Source of the DNA: Daucus carota subsp. sativus
Taxonomy: Eukaryota; Streptophyta; Magnoliopsida; Apiales; Apiaceae
NCBI RefSeq assembly: GCF_001625215.2
Contig: NC_030383.2
Coordinates: 8,816,779-8,880,778, forward strand
Reading direction: 5' to 3'
Length of the DNA: 64,000 nucleotides
Shown: piece after piece, positions 46,428 to 57,990 of the stretch
How the letters are laid out: the number at the start of each line of letters is the position of its first letter
How positions within the stretch are numbered: position 1 is the first letter of the stretch
Translations under genes and position numbers: made by a program
Notes under the pieces: model-generated
What the model was told of the DNA's origin: nothing
What the model saw: only the letters and a program-made list of their open reading frames with translations
Databases searched by the model: none

Positions 46428-47383
46428 AATTCAACTGTTGACAAAATTAATATAGAGTTGCTCACTTTGTGGCCTCCTACCTCGTGTTGCTTGTGTACGT
46501 ATTTTAATATTTTTATAAAATATAATTTTATAAATTATTTAATTTTATCTTCTAAATGAAAATTAATATATGAATTTTATTTAAAATATAAAATTAAATA
46601 AATTATAAATCTAGATTTTATATACATCTTAAAAATCGTCAGGAGACTCAGGACGGTATGTGGCTCCATAAAACTGACGAACTCGTTTTGGTTGCCCAGC
46701 ACGATTAATATTTGTTTCCCCGAGTGAATATATATATGGTTTGTCTTGTGTGTCAAATTCTTTAAGTTTGATGGATTTTAACTGATTGATGAATTTGCAG
46801 AGAGTTCACCATCATAAAAAAATAATAATCAATCAAAATCACATGTGTCCATAAACACACACTAGAAAAATCAATAAGAAAAATGTAACCCCTTAGCCAC
46901 AAACAATAGGCCCTACTTACATAATATTCTTCAGACGTATACATAATTGAATCTCACGACGTTTACATCTAACTGGAAGATGCTAAGATGCATGCATTTC
47001 TATACATATGCTTCTTGAACAGACATAAATAACAGCCTAGTGACGATAACGAATTCATTTCCGTGCGGTAAAAGAGCCAAGATATAAATCTTTGAAAAGT
47101 AATATATAATGCCACGGCAAAACTGAGAAATACAACAATCAATCTCATTATCTCACAAGTCACATCCTCAAAGCAGCCTCAAACTATATGCATGCTCCGC
47201 TAAATTCTTTGCTTTAACACTTTGGATATTTTGAAAAAATTTGATAATTTAATATACTATCAACATACTATCGAAAGCTATCATATTGTTATTTTAATAG
47301 CAGCCTCACACTATATACATGTATGCTGAGTTGCAAACCAAACAAACATCCCAGAGTCCCAGGAGCATTGTCGTAAAGACATC

Positions 47384-50300
47384 ATGGTGAACATGGAAGC
47401 TAAAACTCATGTTTCACCACCTCAACAAACACAACCACTTAGCCCTTCCATGAAAAGAACCCTACTCATAATCAACTGCATAGTTCTTTCCATCGGAAAC
47501 TGCGGCGGTCCCCTCATCATGCGCCTCTATTTCATCCACGGAGGCGAAAGAATCTGGCTCTCAAGCTTTCTCGAAACCGCTGCCTGGCCCTTTATTCTCA
47601 TCATTCTCCTCGTCGCCTTCTACTACCAGCGCACCACTACTGGAAACTCCACCCCCAAGCTCTTCAACATGAAACCGCGCTTGTTCTTCGCCTCTGCTGT
47701 CATCGGAATCCTCACCGGTCTCGATGACTATCTCTTTGCATACGGCATAGCAAAACTGCCCGTCTCCACTGCAGCAATAGTCATTGCGTCGCAGCTCGGT
47801 TTCACTGCAGGTAATAAAAAAAAAGAAATACTCCTCCTGTCCTATTTTATATAAACCACTTTCCTTTAGAGATGTCTGAAAAGTAACAAACCTTCCATTT
47901 GTAACATCAAATTAGTGCTTAGCATGTGCCCATGGGGATACACTAGAAAAATCGAATTATTATAACCACGTATTCATAAACTACACTTATTCATTGCTTA
48001 GCATGTGCCCATGAGCATACACTAGAAAAATCGAATTATTATAACCACGTATTCATAAACTACACTTATTCATTTCTTAAAAACCGCGTGCTAGTGGGTC
48101 ATAGATTTGGGATAAATTAAATAATTAACACCAAATTGTGGTTATATGTGCTTGTGCAGCTTTTGCATTTCTACTGGTGAAGCAAAAGTTCACATCATTT
48201 TCGATCAATGCCATTGTTTTGCTAACTCTCGGAGCTGGAGTCCTCGCATTACATTCAAGCAGCGATAGACCAGAAGGAGAGTCGAAGAAGGAATACATTT
48301 TAGGCTTCGTGTTGACGCTTGCCGCCGCGGCCTTGTACGGATTTATACTGCCGTTGGTAGAGTTGACGTATCAGAAGGCAAGGCAGGCGATCGATTACAT
48401 GTTGGTGATGGAGATTCAGATGGTCATGTGCTTGTTCGCTACTCTTTTTTGCACTGTGGGGATGTTTATCAACAATGACTTTCAGGTATGTTTTTTTTTC
48501 CTTTTAATGGAGTGTGCATATAGGTGTGTGCGTGTTCAATTCACAGAATCTTTATGTGCTAGTAAGAGTTAATTATGGGCACAGTTTACGTGCCTGATTT
48601 GGCACATTTAAATCGGGACAATAAGAGACCGGCCAACTAGGGATGTCTGAATTTAAGACGCCAGTACTACTACCTACCTATCTAAATGCATAATTAATTA
48701 TGGAGTAGGCAAATTATATATCATGACATTCTAATAACATTTTATATTATAATTTAGCATATATAAATATCTAAAAATGACCAAGTGGACCCTAAATATA
48801 AGATATTTTATGACATGAGGGTAATTAAGAGAGTATGGACTAAAATTATATAGAATATCAATTTACATCAAATTTTTCATACTCCACCGAAAGTATTTTA
48901 GAAGCTTACTAACTCTAAACTCTAATGTTTGATTATTTTTAAGAATAATATGTATTATTATTTAAATATATTATAAATAAAATATATTATTAATTTTAAT
49001 GGAAGTTTGTCAAAAAATGTTTGATAAATGTAATCAACGTCATGGGATTGAATAAAGCTTTAAAGAAAAATATGTCTCCTTGAAGTGGAGAATTTTTGCA
49101 CACTCTCAATAATTTATATTTATGATATTTTTATTTATTTATAACTAAAAATTCAATGAGTCACAGATGCTGTCATTATTTTTGAAACTTGCATATTGTC
49201 ACATTTGCTTAAAGTTCAATCACCTATAAAAACCGAAAATCATGCATATGGCCGCATCTAATTAAAACTTGAGATATAAAATTGTCCAAACTGACCATAA
49301 CACTTTTGGCAGGAGTACCCACCTCCTCTATTTGTTGTATTCTTAAAACTAGCACTTAGGCTTAGGGTCTGTTTGGGATTGCTGTTGAAAATTGTTGTTG
49401 CTGTGAGTAAAAGTGCTGTTTTAAAAAGTGCTGTTTATAAAAACTGAGACTGTTTGGTAAATTTGATTTCAAATGTGTTGTTTGAATAAAAGCTGAAAAC
49501 AAACTGTTTGGTAAAGTTTTTGTTAAACTACTGTTCAGAGTTATAATTATAATAAAATACTCACTCCGTCCCATTTTAGTTGTCACATTTTTATTTTTGT
49601 TGGTCAAAATGATTTTGACCGAAGATTATAAGTTACTCACTCATTATTTTAAAAAACTGAAAATTACATCTTAAAGTAAATTAAAAGTTATTTCTGGTGA
49701 TATATTTTTTTTATTTTGTCAATTGATAAAATATTAAAAAAATTCAGTCAAACTTTAATCAATTTGACCGGCACAAAATCAAATGTGACAACTAAAATGG
49801 GACGGAGTGAGTAATATTTTATTCATTATTTCATAGACAAATATTGAACGACAAATATAATTGTGTAAAACAACTGAAACACTATAGGATAGGAGTCTGT
49901 AGGAGTAGCATGCATGCTTGATCTTATCTTTAATGAAATTAGGTAAATTGTTGTTTATTATAATACGTTATAAAAATGTTTTGTAAGTTTTATTATTATG
50001 TAAACACCTACAATTATTTAATATTGTTTTCTATAAAATTTAACTAAAAATTTTCTATAGGTGTCACATTTTTTAAAAAAAATATGTTATTGATATGCAT
50101 ATAATTTATAATAATATATATATTTCATAATTTCAATTATACGTCATTGAAGTCAATCTCTTCATTAAACTAAAAAATATAAAGTAAGTAATGATTTAAA
50201 ATATAAAATTATATAAGAATAACTATTAAATTATTATAACTTGTAATTATTGTATGTCATTTTTTTTCAATAAAGACTACTTTTATTTGATTTAGAACAT

Positions 50301-53300
50301 CGAATTTTTATATTTATTTAAAAATTATATATAAATACATATCATTTACCAAAATACACTACTTAAATTTATTATATATAAAAAGATATAATTTTCTTCT
50401 TCATTTGATGTATTTACTCAACAAATTTCATTTTCCCCTCTATATTATAATTAATTTTTTTGTGGACAACAAATTTAATGAAACCAAAAATATAACCTTC
50501 AAATTTATTTAAACAACCACCAGTATTTTAATAATTTATTTTAAATTTTTATAAAAAATCATCTAGCACCAAGCTTAACGGAGAATAATCGAGATTACAA
50601 TAAAAAAATATTTTATACACGTGTACTGCTTTTTTTTGTTGTTTTGTTTTAAAAATAAAAACAACCGCATGTGCTAGGGTTTGATACCAGAACTTGTAAG
50701 AGCGGGGCGCAACAGTGGCTTTTGTGAAAAGCAGGGGTACACCTGCTTTCTGTAAAAGCTGCTGTTAGACAATAAGCGCAGTTAAAAAAATCTGTTTTAG
50801 ATGTTACCAAACAGTCTCACACCTGCTTATTGATAAAAAGCTGTGGTTGTGGTTGAAAACCACAACCCCAAACAGGCACTTAGACATTTCTTCTCGTCGC
50901 TACTTATATCAACCTTAATAAAAAATTTGACCACTATTTTACGTAAATGGAAAAAGACAGTGATGATCATACACCACAGTCTTAGGAATTCAAGTTGTGC
51001 AGGTATTTAATTCCCTCGATGTCGACAGATGGAACCCGAAAAAGCATAAAATAAAATATCTCTCTATTATTAGTTGTGGTTTGAAAAAACGAGAGTTCTA
51101 CTCCCTCCGTCCCATTTTAACTGCTTTTGACTTTTTTACACGTATTTTGAGATGTTAAAAAAATCACAGCTAAACATAATGATTCTTTATAAAATTTATA
51201 TCAAATAAAAATTTAGAATCTAAACTTTTATTTGAGATAATAATTGAAAATTTTATTGAGTGTAGGTATTATTTTTTTACACCTCAATATACGTGTTAAA
51301 AAATCAAACATCAGTTAAAATGGGACAGAGGGAGTAAGTCAAATCCTTTTAACCGTCTCATTTATCTTCATCTATCCTTCCAATAATGTCATCATCCAGC
51401 CAATTGCACCTACCACCTCTGAATGCGATGCAATCATATAATTTAGGCAGAATAAACTAATTATGCTTATGTTAACCTAGTTAAATACACTTCAGGTAAT
51501 AATTTTGAAATATTAGCCTGGACGGAAACAAGGAATACTTTTCTTTTAAGAGTAACAAAATGTTTACCTTTATTTAACAAAATAATTTTGATTCTTAAAT
51601 TTTAAATTAATCTATTATAAACTATAATAACTGATACATAAAACTAATATCATTTTCCTTATCAATGGATAAATAAGAAATTTAAAAACGACTTAAAATT
51701 AGTTTAAAAAACAAAGAAAAAAATAAAATTACCATCATTAATACGTAATAATAATAATAATAAAACATCTAAAATAATCAAAAAATATTTTTTTTTACTG
51801 CCAATTCTTAATATAAAATATTATAATAAAAGTTAAATCTTTAAAAGAATATATTCAACTAAACGTCAATACAGTTAATATATCATAGAATTTCGTGGAC
51901 ATGCATGATGCATGTACTGATCTGTGAAAATCATGAACATTTGTATCTCAGCATATACAGAAGTAACAAACACTTGGTCATCATGGAGGCGGTAACATAC
52001 AATAATTTAGGGCTCATTAAAGGTATATGTCATGGAAGTTCAGCTGTTCGAGAAAAATTGCTCCCCAAACATTAAATTTAACGGTTTTTGTCCATGGGCA
52101 CATGCTAACCGCAGAATTTTATAAATTAAATTTGACTATTTTTATTAGCTCTCATATTTTAATAATGACGGGCTCTCCTTACATATACAACCACCACACC
52201 AATCAAAATCTCTCAAACCTATAAAATTTTGAGCTTAATGTGCGTTCATGAGCACATATTAGACAAATCCTAAATTTAATTACTAGCTGAGCAGGAGATC
52301 ACATGGGACCCACGTAGATTATAAGCTGCATAGTGCTATTACTGACAACTTATAAGCCCAAGTTCACACTTGCAATACTCCTCTTTACTTTAAATAATAA
52401 GTGACTTCATTTAAGGTAAGCCAAATGGACCCTATTGTTTTTTTTTTTTTCAGGACCCATTGTCTTTTTTTGAACGGTTTTGTATGCTAAATAAACAGGA
52501 GTATGATCGAAGCGTGTGGGTGAGTTTGCATGCTTTCATATATAGCAACAATATTTTTGGTTGCAAAGCTGAAATAGATGATAAACTTTTTTTTTTTTTT
52601 TCATGGGAAGATAAAGGGCTAATTATTAAAGGAGAAAAAAAATGAAAAAAATGAGTTCACTGTCTAATACACGAGTGGTCTATTATGGGGTAGATGGATC
52701 ATGGATGGAAGAACATATACGAAGAGTGGGAGAGTTGAAAACACACAAAAGTAGATAGCCACCCATGATGACCATGGACCAATGTCCCGGTTGATGATTT
52801 CCTAAGATTAACACCACTCATTCGACTCCAATCAATTCACAGAGTTGTGGTGTTTTTAAATTCGAATACTAGTTGATCACAGATTGAGATCACTCATACA
52901 ATTCCACTGGAACACCACAACAAATATTGTCAATCTTGTTTGACTTGTGATAAGCAGGATATAATTACGAAGTTAGTGACTGTTGAAAGATATTAGAATA
53001 TAATATGATCCTGATAATACTCTATATTTGCAGGCAATAGCAAGAGAAGCGAGAAATTTTGAACTAGGAGAAACAAAGTACTATGTAGTGTTGGTTTGCA
53101 GTGGATTGATATGGCAGTGTTTCTTTCTGGGAGCCATCGGAGTTATTTTTTGCTCCTCGTCTTTGTTATCCGGCATTATCATAACCGTGTTGCTTCCCGT
53201 CACAGAAGTTTTGGCCGTTATTTTTTACCAAGAGAAATTTCAAGCGGAGAAAGGAGTGGCTCTTGTTCTTTCTCTCTGGGGTTTTGTTTCTTACTTTTAC

Positions 53301-53387
53301 GGCGAAATTAAACAGAGCAGAAAATTGGAAAAGAATCGGCGAGCAGCTGAAATGGAGCTGCCCCTCAATCAGATTGTAGCTTCATAA
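47384..53387 (+). CDS. Purine permease (PUP family), copy B
   Basis: Exons 47384-47810, 48160-48485 and 53034-53387 encode 368 aa. Exons 1 and 2 are exactly as long as in copy A (427 and 326 nt) with the same phases; exon 3 is one codon shorter. The proteins are very similar throughout: [80 protein letters not shown] and [16 protein letters not shown]. Around ten membrane helices are predicted by eye. Intron 1 (349 bp) holds a tandem duplication; intron 2 is 4548 bp against 854 bp in copy A, because of inserted transposons. Splice sites and frame are intact, so it is probably functional, though the long intron could affect transcription. The substrate is unknown; the family carries adenine, cytokinin or related bases. 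Confidence 0.93.
47916..48073 (+). repeat. Tandem 79-bp duplication in PUP B intron 1
   Basis: Two adjacent copies (47916-47994, 47995-48073) start TGCTTAGCATGTGCCCATG and continue through CACTAGAAAAATCGAATTAT. They differ at only a few bases. The first part equals one terminal repeat of the MITE family at 20887-21064, so a MITE end plus flanking DNA was duplicated. Confidence 0.88.
49363..50882. mobile_element. hAT-like element in PUP B intron 2 (candidate)
   Basis: The left end TAGGGTCTGTTTGGGATTGC and the right end (reversed TAAGTGCCTGTTTGGGGTTG) form imperfect inverted repeats. AAGCTG and AAAAGTGCTG motifs cluster near both ends. The direct repeat GCACTTAG occurs at 49352-49359 and 50876-50883 but fits the termini imperfectly. 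About 1.5 kb with no transposase; a Stowaway (49560-49811) is nested inside. Confidence 0.55.
49560..49811. mobile_element. Stowaway MITE nested in hAT-like element
   Basis: A 252-bp element with ends CTCACTCCGTCCCATTTTAG and a matching inverted right arm, flanked by TA (49558-49559, 49812-49813). Arms continue with TTGTCACATTT. It is a third Stowaway subtype in this window. Confidence 0.92.
51101..51334. mobile_element. Stowaway MITE (family B) in PUP B intron 2
   Basis: A 234-bp element with ends CTCCCTCCGTCCCATTTTAA and CTCCCTCTGTCCCATTTTAA (reversed), TA-flanked at 51099-51100 and 51335-51336. Internal sequence corresponds to the copies at 14165 and 34876, in the opposite orientation of the inner part. 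Confidence 0.93.
52085..52264. mobile_element. Diverged copy of the TGTGCCCATGGGCACA MITE in PUP B intron 2
   Basis: About 180 bp. Left TTGTCCATGGGCACATGCTAA and right TTAATGTGCGTTCATGAGC keep the terminal layout of 20887-21064. The interior TAGCTCTCATATTTTAATAA and CCACACCAATCAAAATCTC is clearly shared with that copy. More mutated than the copy in the CAF intron. Confidence 0.82.
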
Positions 53388-54161
53388 ACATGTATTAGAT
53401 AAAATGTCGAGTAGTAGTATATTACTGTGTCTTGTAATATTGTGGTTTCAACTCAAGTCCTTTGTTGAGATGGAACTCTGTTATATGCGAGACAAGATGG
53501 TGCAAGTGCAATTTGTATGGTTTGCACAGAACATGAAAACAATTTCCTACTGTTTCTCGCTATATTGTTGCAGTTTTTTAAGGTTGGACCAAAAACTAAT
53601 TTATATGTGGATTATTAGTTTTTTGAATTTCATTTCTAAAAAGATATCGAAATCTATAAAATTAAGCTGTGAATATTGAGATAATTTTCTTTTATCGGAA
53701 TGTGATAAGTTTTAATAAGATAAAACTCTTGTTTATTTTTGTTTGATTTATTGAAAAAATTTCAATTAATTAAAAAAAAATATTTTGTCAACTATATTAA
53801 AAAAAATCTAATTTCTTAGAAAAATCTTTAGTAAATATACGAGTAAGTCAATTAACCTGATTAATTGTGATTTCCATGCCCGATACAAAAAGACTAAAGA
53901 AAAAGAAAAAAAACAGAAGCCTGAAATCACAATGTAGCTTATCGTATATGATTGGGCTCAGCCCACCTGTATGTTCATACTCTACTTAACCAAATTGAAT
54001 CCCATGAAACTCATTTACATACACGGGCCCAACCCAGGACTCGATTGAAGAGTTAGTTGAGTTACCGGACACAAACTACAGTCGACACTGCCTGTATATT
54101 CTGGGTCTGCTGTCTTATTTCATTTCTTTTACTTTTGCGTAATTCTCGAGCTTTGTCAACC
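53388..54161 (+). other. PUP B 3' region and COX6b upstream region
   Basis: The left part is the 3' UTR of PUP B. The right part is the COX6b promoter, with GC-richer sequence between 53940 and 54160 standing out from AT-rich surroundings. No other gene seen. Confidence 0.5.
53953..54031 (+). promoter_or_regulatory. Site II promoter motifs of COX6b
   Basis: TGGGCT at 53953-53958, AGCCCA at 53960-53965 and GGGCCCA at 54025-54031 lie 131-209 bp before the COX6b start. TGGGCY (Site II) motifs, usually in pairs, are bound by TCP factors. They are typical of plant nuclear genes for mitochondrial respiratory and ribosomal proteins, which matches the gene downstream. Confidence 0.7.
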
Positions 54162-57100
54162 ATGGCCGACGCTCAACAAACTCCCACGCTTTCTCAGGTA
54201 TTTTCTTTTCATTTCTTTTTCAATTCTTATACTAAATTTGATTAATATTTCGCTGCTTTATATTTATGTCACCAGTTTGTTACATTTCAGATTTACTTTC
54301 TAGTGGATTAAATTTATTTTTAGTATTAAATAGAGACTAAATAATATTACTTTTAACAGTTATAAGTAATTTGATTATTTTTTTGAAATTTTTGTATGTT
54401 TAGATTAATGTATATTTTACAATTTAAGTTTTAGGGTTAGCGAATCCCTCTTGTGTGTTCAATGTCGAATACAGCTCAATTGATCATAAATAAGTGATGT
54501 GAAACTCGTAGATTAATGGTTTAGGAAATTCAGCAACCTTGTGAATTTTATGTGTTTAGGCCTGTATGTGTATCTAGATTTTGGGAATATTGGTCAATGT
54601 AGGTGGTGTAAATTGTTCTTTGTGATTAAGGATGGTTTTCGAAAGCTGTTACAATGGTCTACTTCTCGAATTAAGCAGTAATAAATTACGCAATGCTAGA
54701 GCCGAGAATTGCTCTGTCTTAAAGCAAAAAGCAAAGTATTGAAAACTTGCTTGTGTCTGCTGTGCTTATCCTCTCTTACTTGAAGGTTGAAACCGATGAT
54801 TATAATTTAATAAGGAAGCTAGTAGTGTGAATATACATACTTAATTTAGTTTTTACTTTTGAGAGACCTATTGGTCTTGATGGTAATAAAGTCTTGTTGG
54901 AGATGGTGGACCGACTTAATAATCTAATTTACAGCGGCACTGAAAAGTCAATCTGGTGATAGAACAAGGAAACGATTGATATTGAAATCACAGGTATTTA
55001 AGTAGTTACAACAACTCAGTGTAAAAATTTTAGGCACAATTTGACAAATATTTAGTGCCAACCAAGTAATAGACTAGTTTAAGTTTGCAATAACTAGTTA
55101 ATGTATGTAAGTGATTGCTTATAAAGTTTATGTGTAGTGGTGGGGGTATAGATTATGTGACACAGCTGGAGACGTTATAAAAAGATGATATTTGATCATT
55201 CAATTCGTACTACTATGCTCTGCAAAATATAAGTTGTATTGCGATAAAATTTTGAGCTGGATTTGACACTTACTAGTATGATGCAACAACTGTTAAAATT
55301 CATATCAGGCTACTAACTGAGCTGTGTTCACCATAGTGCTCAGAATGAATTTTTTGTACTGCAGTTGCAAAATTCACAAGTTGTAAGGCTATATTTCCGA
55401 TGATAGCGGCTATTCTAATTTTAGGATTAGTTTTTTAGCACAGTTTATAAGAGCATTGTGTTATGTTATGCCTTGGGTGGCAATTGCTTGAGTTCTGGTA
55501 AACAAAGAACCAGAAGTAGGCTGTGGGCTATATAAAAGATCTATAGTTTTAGAAAGAAATTTGATGGTATAATTATCAAGACCAATATATTTCTAAATGA
55601 ATCATATAATAATACATAGCCTGTAATGTAAAGGTCCGTAGTAGTGTGTTATGTTGAATCAGAATAAGGGCATATACCTATGGACTTGTATCATCCACAC
55701 CATGGCTAAAATTAAGTGCATGGTTCGTCCTGCCTTACATCTCACAGCCCCACGAGACCCCCCCCCCCCCCCCCCCACAGCTCAACAGTATTTGAAATCA
55801 GTCATTTATCTCTGCGTGGTTTGTAAAACGGCATGTGGATATTGAAATAATAAAATGTGTGAACAATGTTGAAAATCATACATTCATTGTTCAAACTTTT
55901 GATATCTTTAATTACACTTTTCATTTTATTTTTTAGATTGACCTCAGTTTGTTCACGTTACAAATCTTAAATACCGAGAAGAGGTTCAGGTGCAAGCTCA
56001 GAGCAAATATTTGTGGTTATGTTTTTGTTATCTCCTTTCCATCCCTCCAGTTGTCGGACTTCTTTTGTATATTTTTCACAGTCTAGTATTATTCATAAAA
56101 ATATGCTTACCTTGTTTATGATTTTATTGTCAGTATGTCCTGACAAATAACTAAAGGCAAGTATAATATAGGGGTAGTTTATGTCATGTCTCCTGTGTAA
56201 AGCTGCTTAGTGCTCGAAGTTCGTAGACAAGATGTTTCTATTCCACGTTCAAAAATTAACACTTTAGTATATGTGTTCAGCAATATCACCTTGAGAAAGA
56301 ACAGCTGAATACAGCTTCGAAACCTGTTGAAGAAGTTGTGGTACCAGACTCTGCTACTGAGGCTGTGAAGGAAGCTGTCACTGCAGAAGTAGAGGAATCC
56401 TCATCCACCCCTGAAAGCAGTGAAACTCCTGATGCTGCTAGTGGGGAAAGCAGTGAAACTCCTGTTGCTGCTAGTAGTGATAGCAGCGAAAGTCCGGATG
56501 CTGCTAGTGGTAAGAGCAGCGAAACTGCAGATGCTTCTTCTGAAGAAAGCAGTGAAGCTGGTGAAAGCATCACTGCTGCTACTGAAGGAAGCAGTGAAAT
56601 TACTGAAAAAGACAATGTAGGTGAACCAGAAGCTGAAGAAACCCCAGGGATAAAGGTTAGCCGGATTAGATTATGTATTTCTAAGTTTTATCCTTTTATT
56701 ATTTCACAACATCTTCTTTCACTTTAATATGATCTATGTTTTAATATTGTCAATACTGTGTTTATAATTGTGATTGATACCAGCTTGAGACAGCACCAGC
56801 AGATTTCCGTTTTCCTACTACGAACCAAAGCAGGCATTGCTTTACTAGATATGTTGAATATCATCGGTGAGTCAATCTAGCATCTTTACCTTCTTGCTCA
56901 GATTACTTGTTCACAGCTTCTTTGTTAACTTCTATTTTTTGAGATGTAATAGCCCTCTATCAGGTTAATACTAATTTGTGGGTCTGACCTTCTCTTCTCA
57001 GGTGTATTGCTGCAAAAGGCGAAGATGCTCCAGAGTGTGATAAGTTTGCCAAGTACTATCGTTCGCTTTGCCCAGGCGAATGGGTATGATGTTTCCTTGC

Positions 57101-57363
57101 AGTTGCATGTTTTTGACTCTTTCTGTAGCCAGTCCTTTTTTAGCTGTTCACCAAATCTAAAAACCTATCCTAAACTTGCCTCTTGGAGAAACTAAACTTA
57201 TTATAATTTAAGCTTTCCTATGTCCTACTTCCGTTTTTTTTCTATAAATTATTTGATTATTACTTAATGTTATACATCTTACTGTATCTTCTGTAATTTG
57301 AAAATGCAGGTAGACAGATGGAATGAGCAACGGGAGAATGGCACCTTTCCAGGTCCTCTATAG
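54162..57363 (+). CDS. COX6B: Cytochrome c oxidase subunit 6b, long plant form
   Basis: Intermembrane-space subunit of mitochondrial complex IV that helps bridge the oxidase dimer. Five exons, 54162-54197, 56281-56655, 56784-56866, 57002-57083 and 57310-57363, give 209 aa. The C-terminal ~80 residues are the COX6b domain: FRFPTTNQSRHC, a Cys-x9-Cys pair (CFTRYVEYHRC), a Cys-x10-Cys pair (CDKFAKYYRSLC), and VDRWNEQRENGTFPGPL. The paired cysteines form the helical hairpin oxidised by the Mia40 route. Exon 2 encodes an acidic Ser/Glu/Ala extension with an 11-residue imperfect repeat (SSETPDAASGE type), as found in the long plant isoform. Exon 1 encodes only MADAQQTPTLSQ and is followed by a 2.1-kb intron. 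The promoter has Site II motifs. Confidence 0.95.
55758..55777. repeat. Poly-C run in COX6b intron 1
   Basis: Twenty consecutive C residues inside the first intron. Length is likely variable and prone to sequencing error. Confidence 0.9.
56410..56561 (+). repeat. Coding minisatellite in COX6b exon 2, 33-bp period
   Basis: About four to five imperfect 33-nt units beginning AGCAGTGAAACTCCTGATGC and encoding Ser-Ser-Glu-Thr-Pro-Asp-Ala-Ala-Ser-Gly-Glu-like repeats. The period is a multiple of three, so copy-number change keeps frame. Confidence 0.85.
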
Positions 57364-57990
57364 GCGATCGCTTCTCCTCTAAAAGATGAGTTTATTTTGC
57401 TAGATGCATCATGTCATTGCATGTGCCTCCAGGATCTGCTGTTGACTTGATCACCATGAGTTAATAATTTGCCAATTTTTTGGCATGATGTTAGAACTAG
57501 CCCGCGTTTGGATACATGTTGCCGCACAAGGAAAGTTTTTTTTTTTAATAGTAAGAAGATACATCAAACTTCATTTTCATCATTGAGTGAACGCTTGAAT
57601 ACTTGTTACACAGTAAAGGAACAAAGGGGATTTTGGGTTGGTTTGATCTCCCACAAATTACATTTTAATAAAGATCAACTTATCTGCTATATGCCCCTAA
57701 GTTTGATTCACAGTACTTGGGCTAGACAGCCTCTTATCATTATATTATTTTTCTTTTAATTTTACTGTATGTGTGAGCCTTTTTAAATGTAAATGATTTA
57801 GTTGCGAATTCCAGTGACATTTAAAGGAAACAATAAGGACTGCAGCACAGATATAAATCAATTGCCTCAATCAAATATGAAACCTTGATATTAAAAATCC
57901 ATGAGAACAAGATGTTGCAACATAAGATTTTGTACATAACAGTTGGGTTGAAGCTAGGAGTACCAAATAGAAATATATATTGCTGCTTAA

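Larger units (their letters stand above)
44195..47300. other. Transposon-derived intergenic region upstream of the second PUP gene
   Basis: Holds a hAT-like fragment at 44829-45193 and a degenerate element near 45775-46420 that is rich in GGATATGGAT and AATCCGAT. The second ends CCATTGACACCC, a common hAT-MITE terminus. No coding sequence with recognisable motifs. A short duplication of CAGCCTCA(A/C)ACTATAT occurs at 47174 and 47301, just before the second PUP gene. Confidence 0.5.

Noticed and set aside
46969-47163. 64-codon minus-strand hydrophobic frame
   Set aside because: Short, AT-rich, no motif; hydrophobic frames are common by chance in T-rich DNA.
56286-56615. Minus-strand 109-codon Ser/Leu-rich frame
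   Set aside because: Antisense of the acidic COX6b repeat; repeats with 33-bp period leave several frames open by chance.
603-57363. Idea that HISN2, PGI1, mL43, CAF and COX6b form an organelle gene cluster
   Set aside because: They act in unrelated pathways and in two organelles, lie on both strands, and have ordinary spacing; coincidence is the simpler reading.
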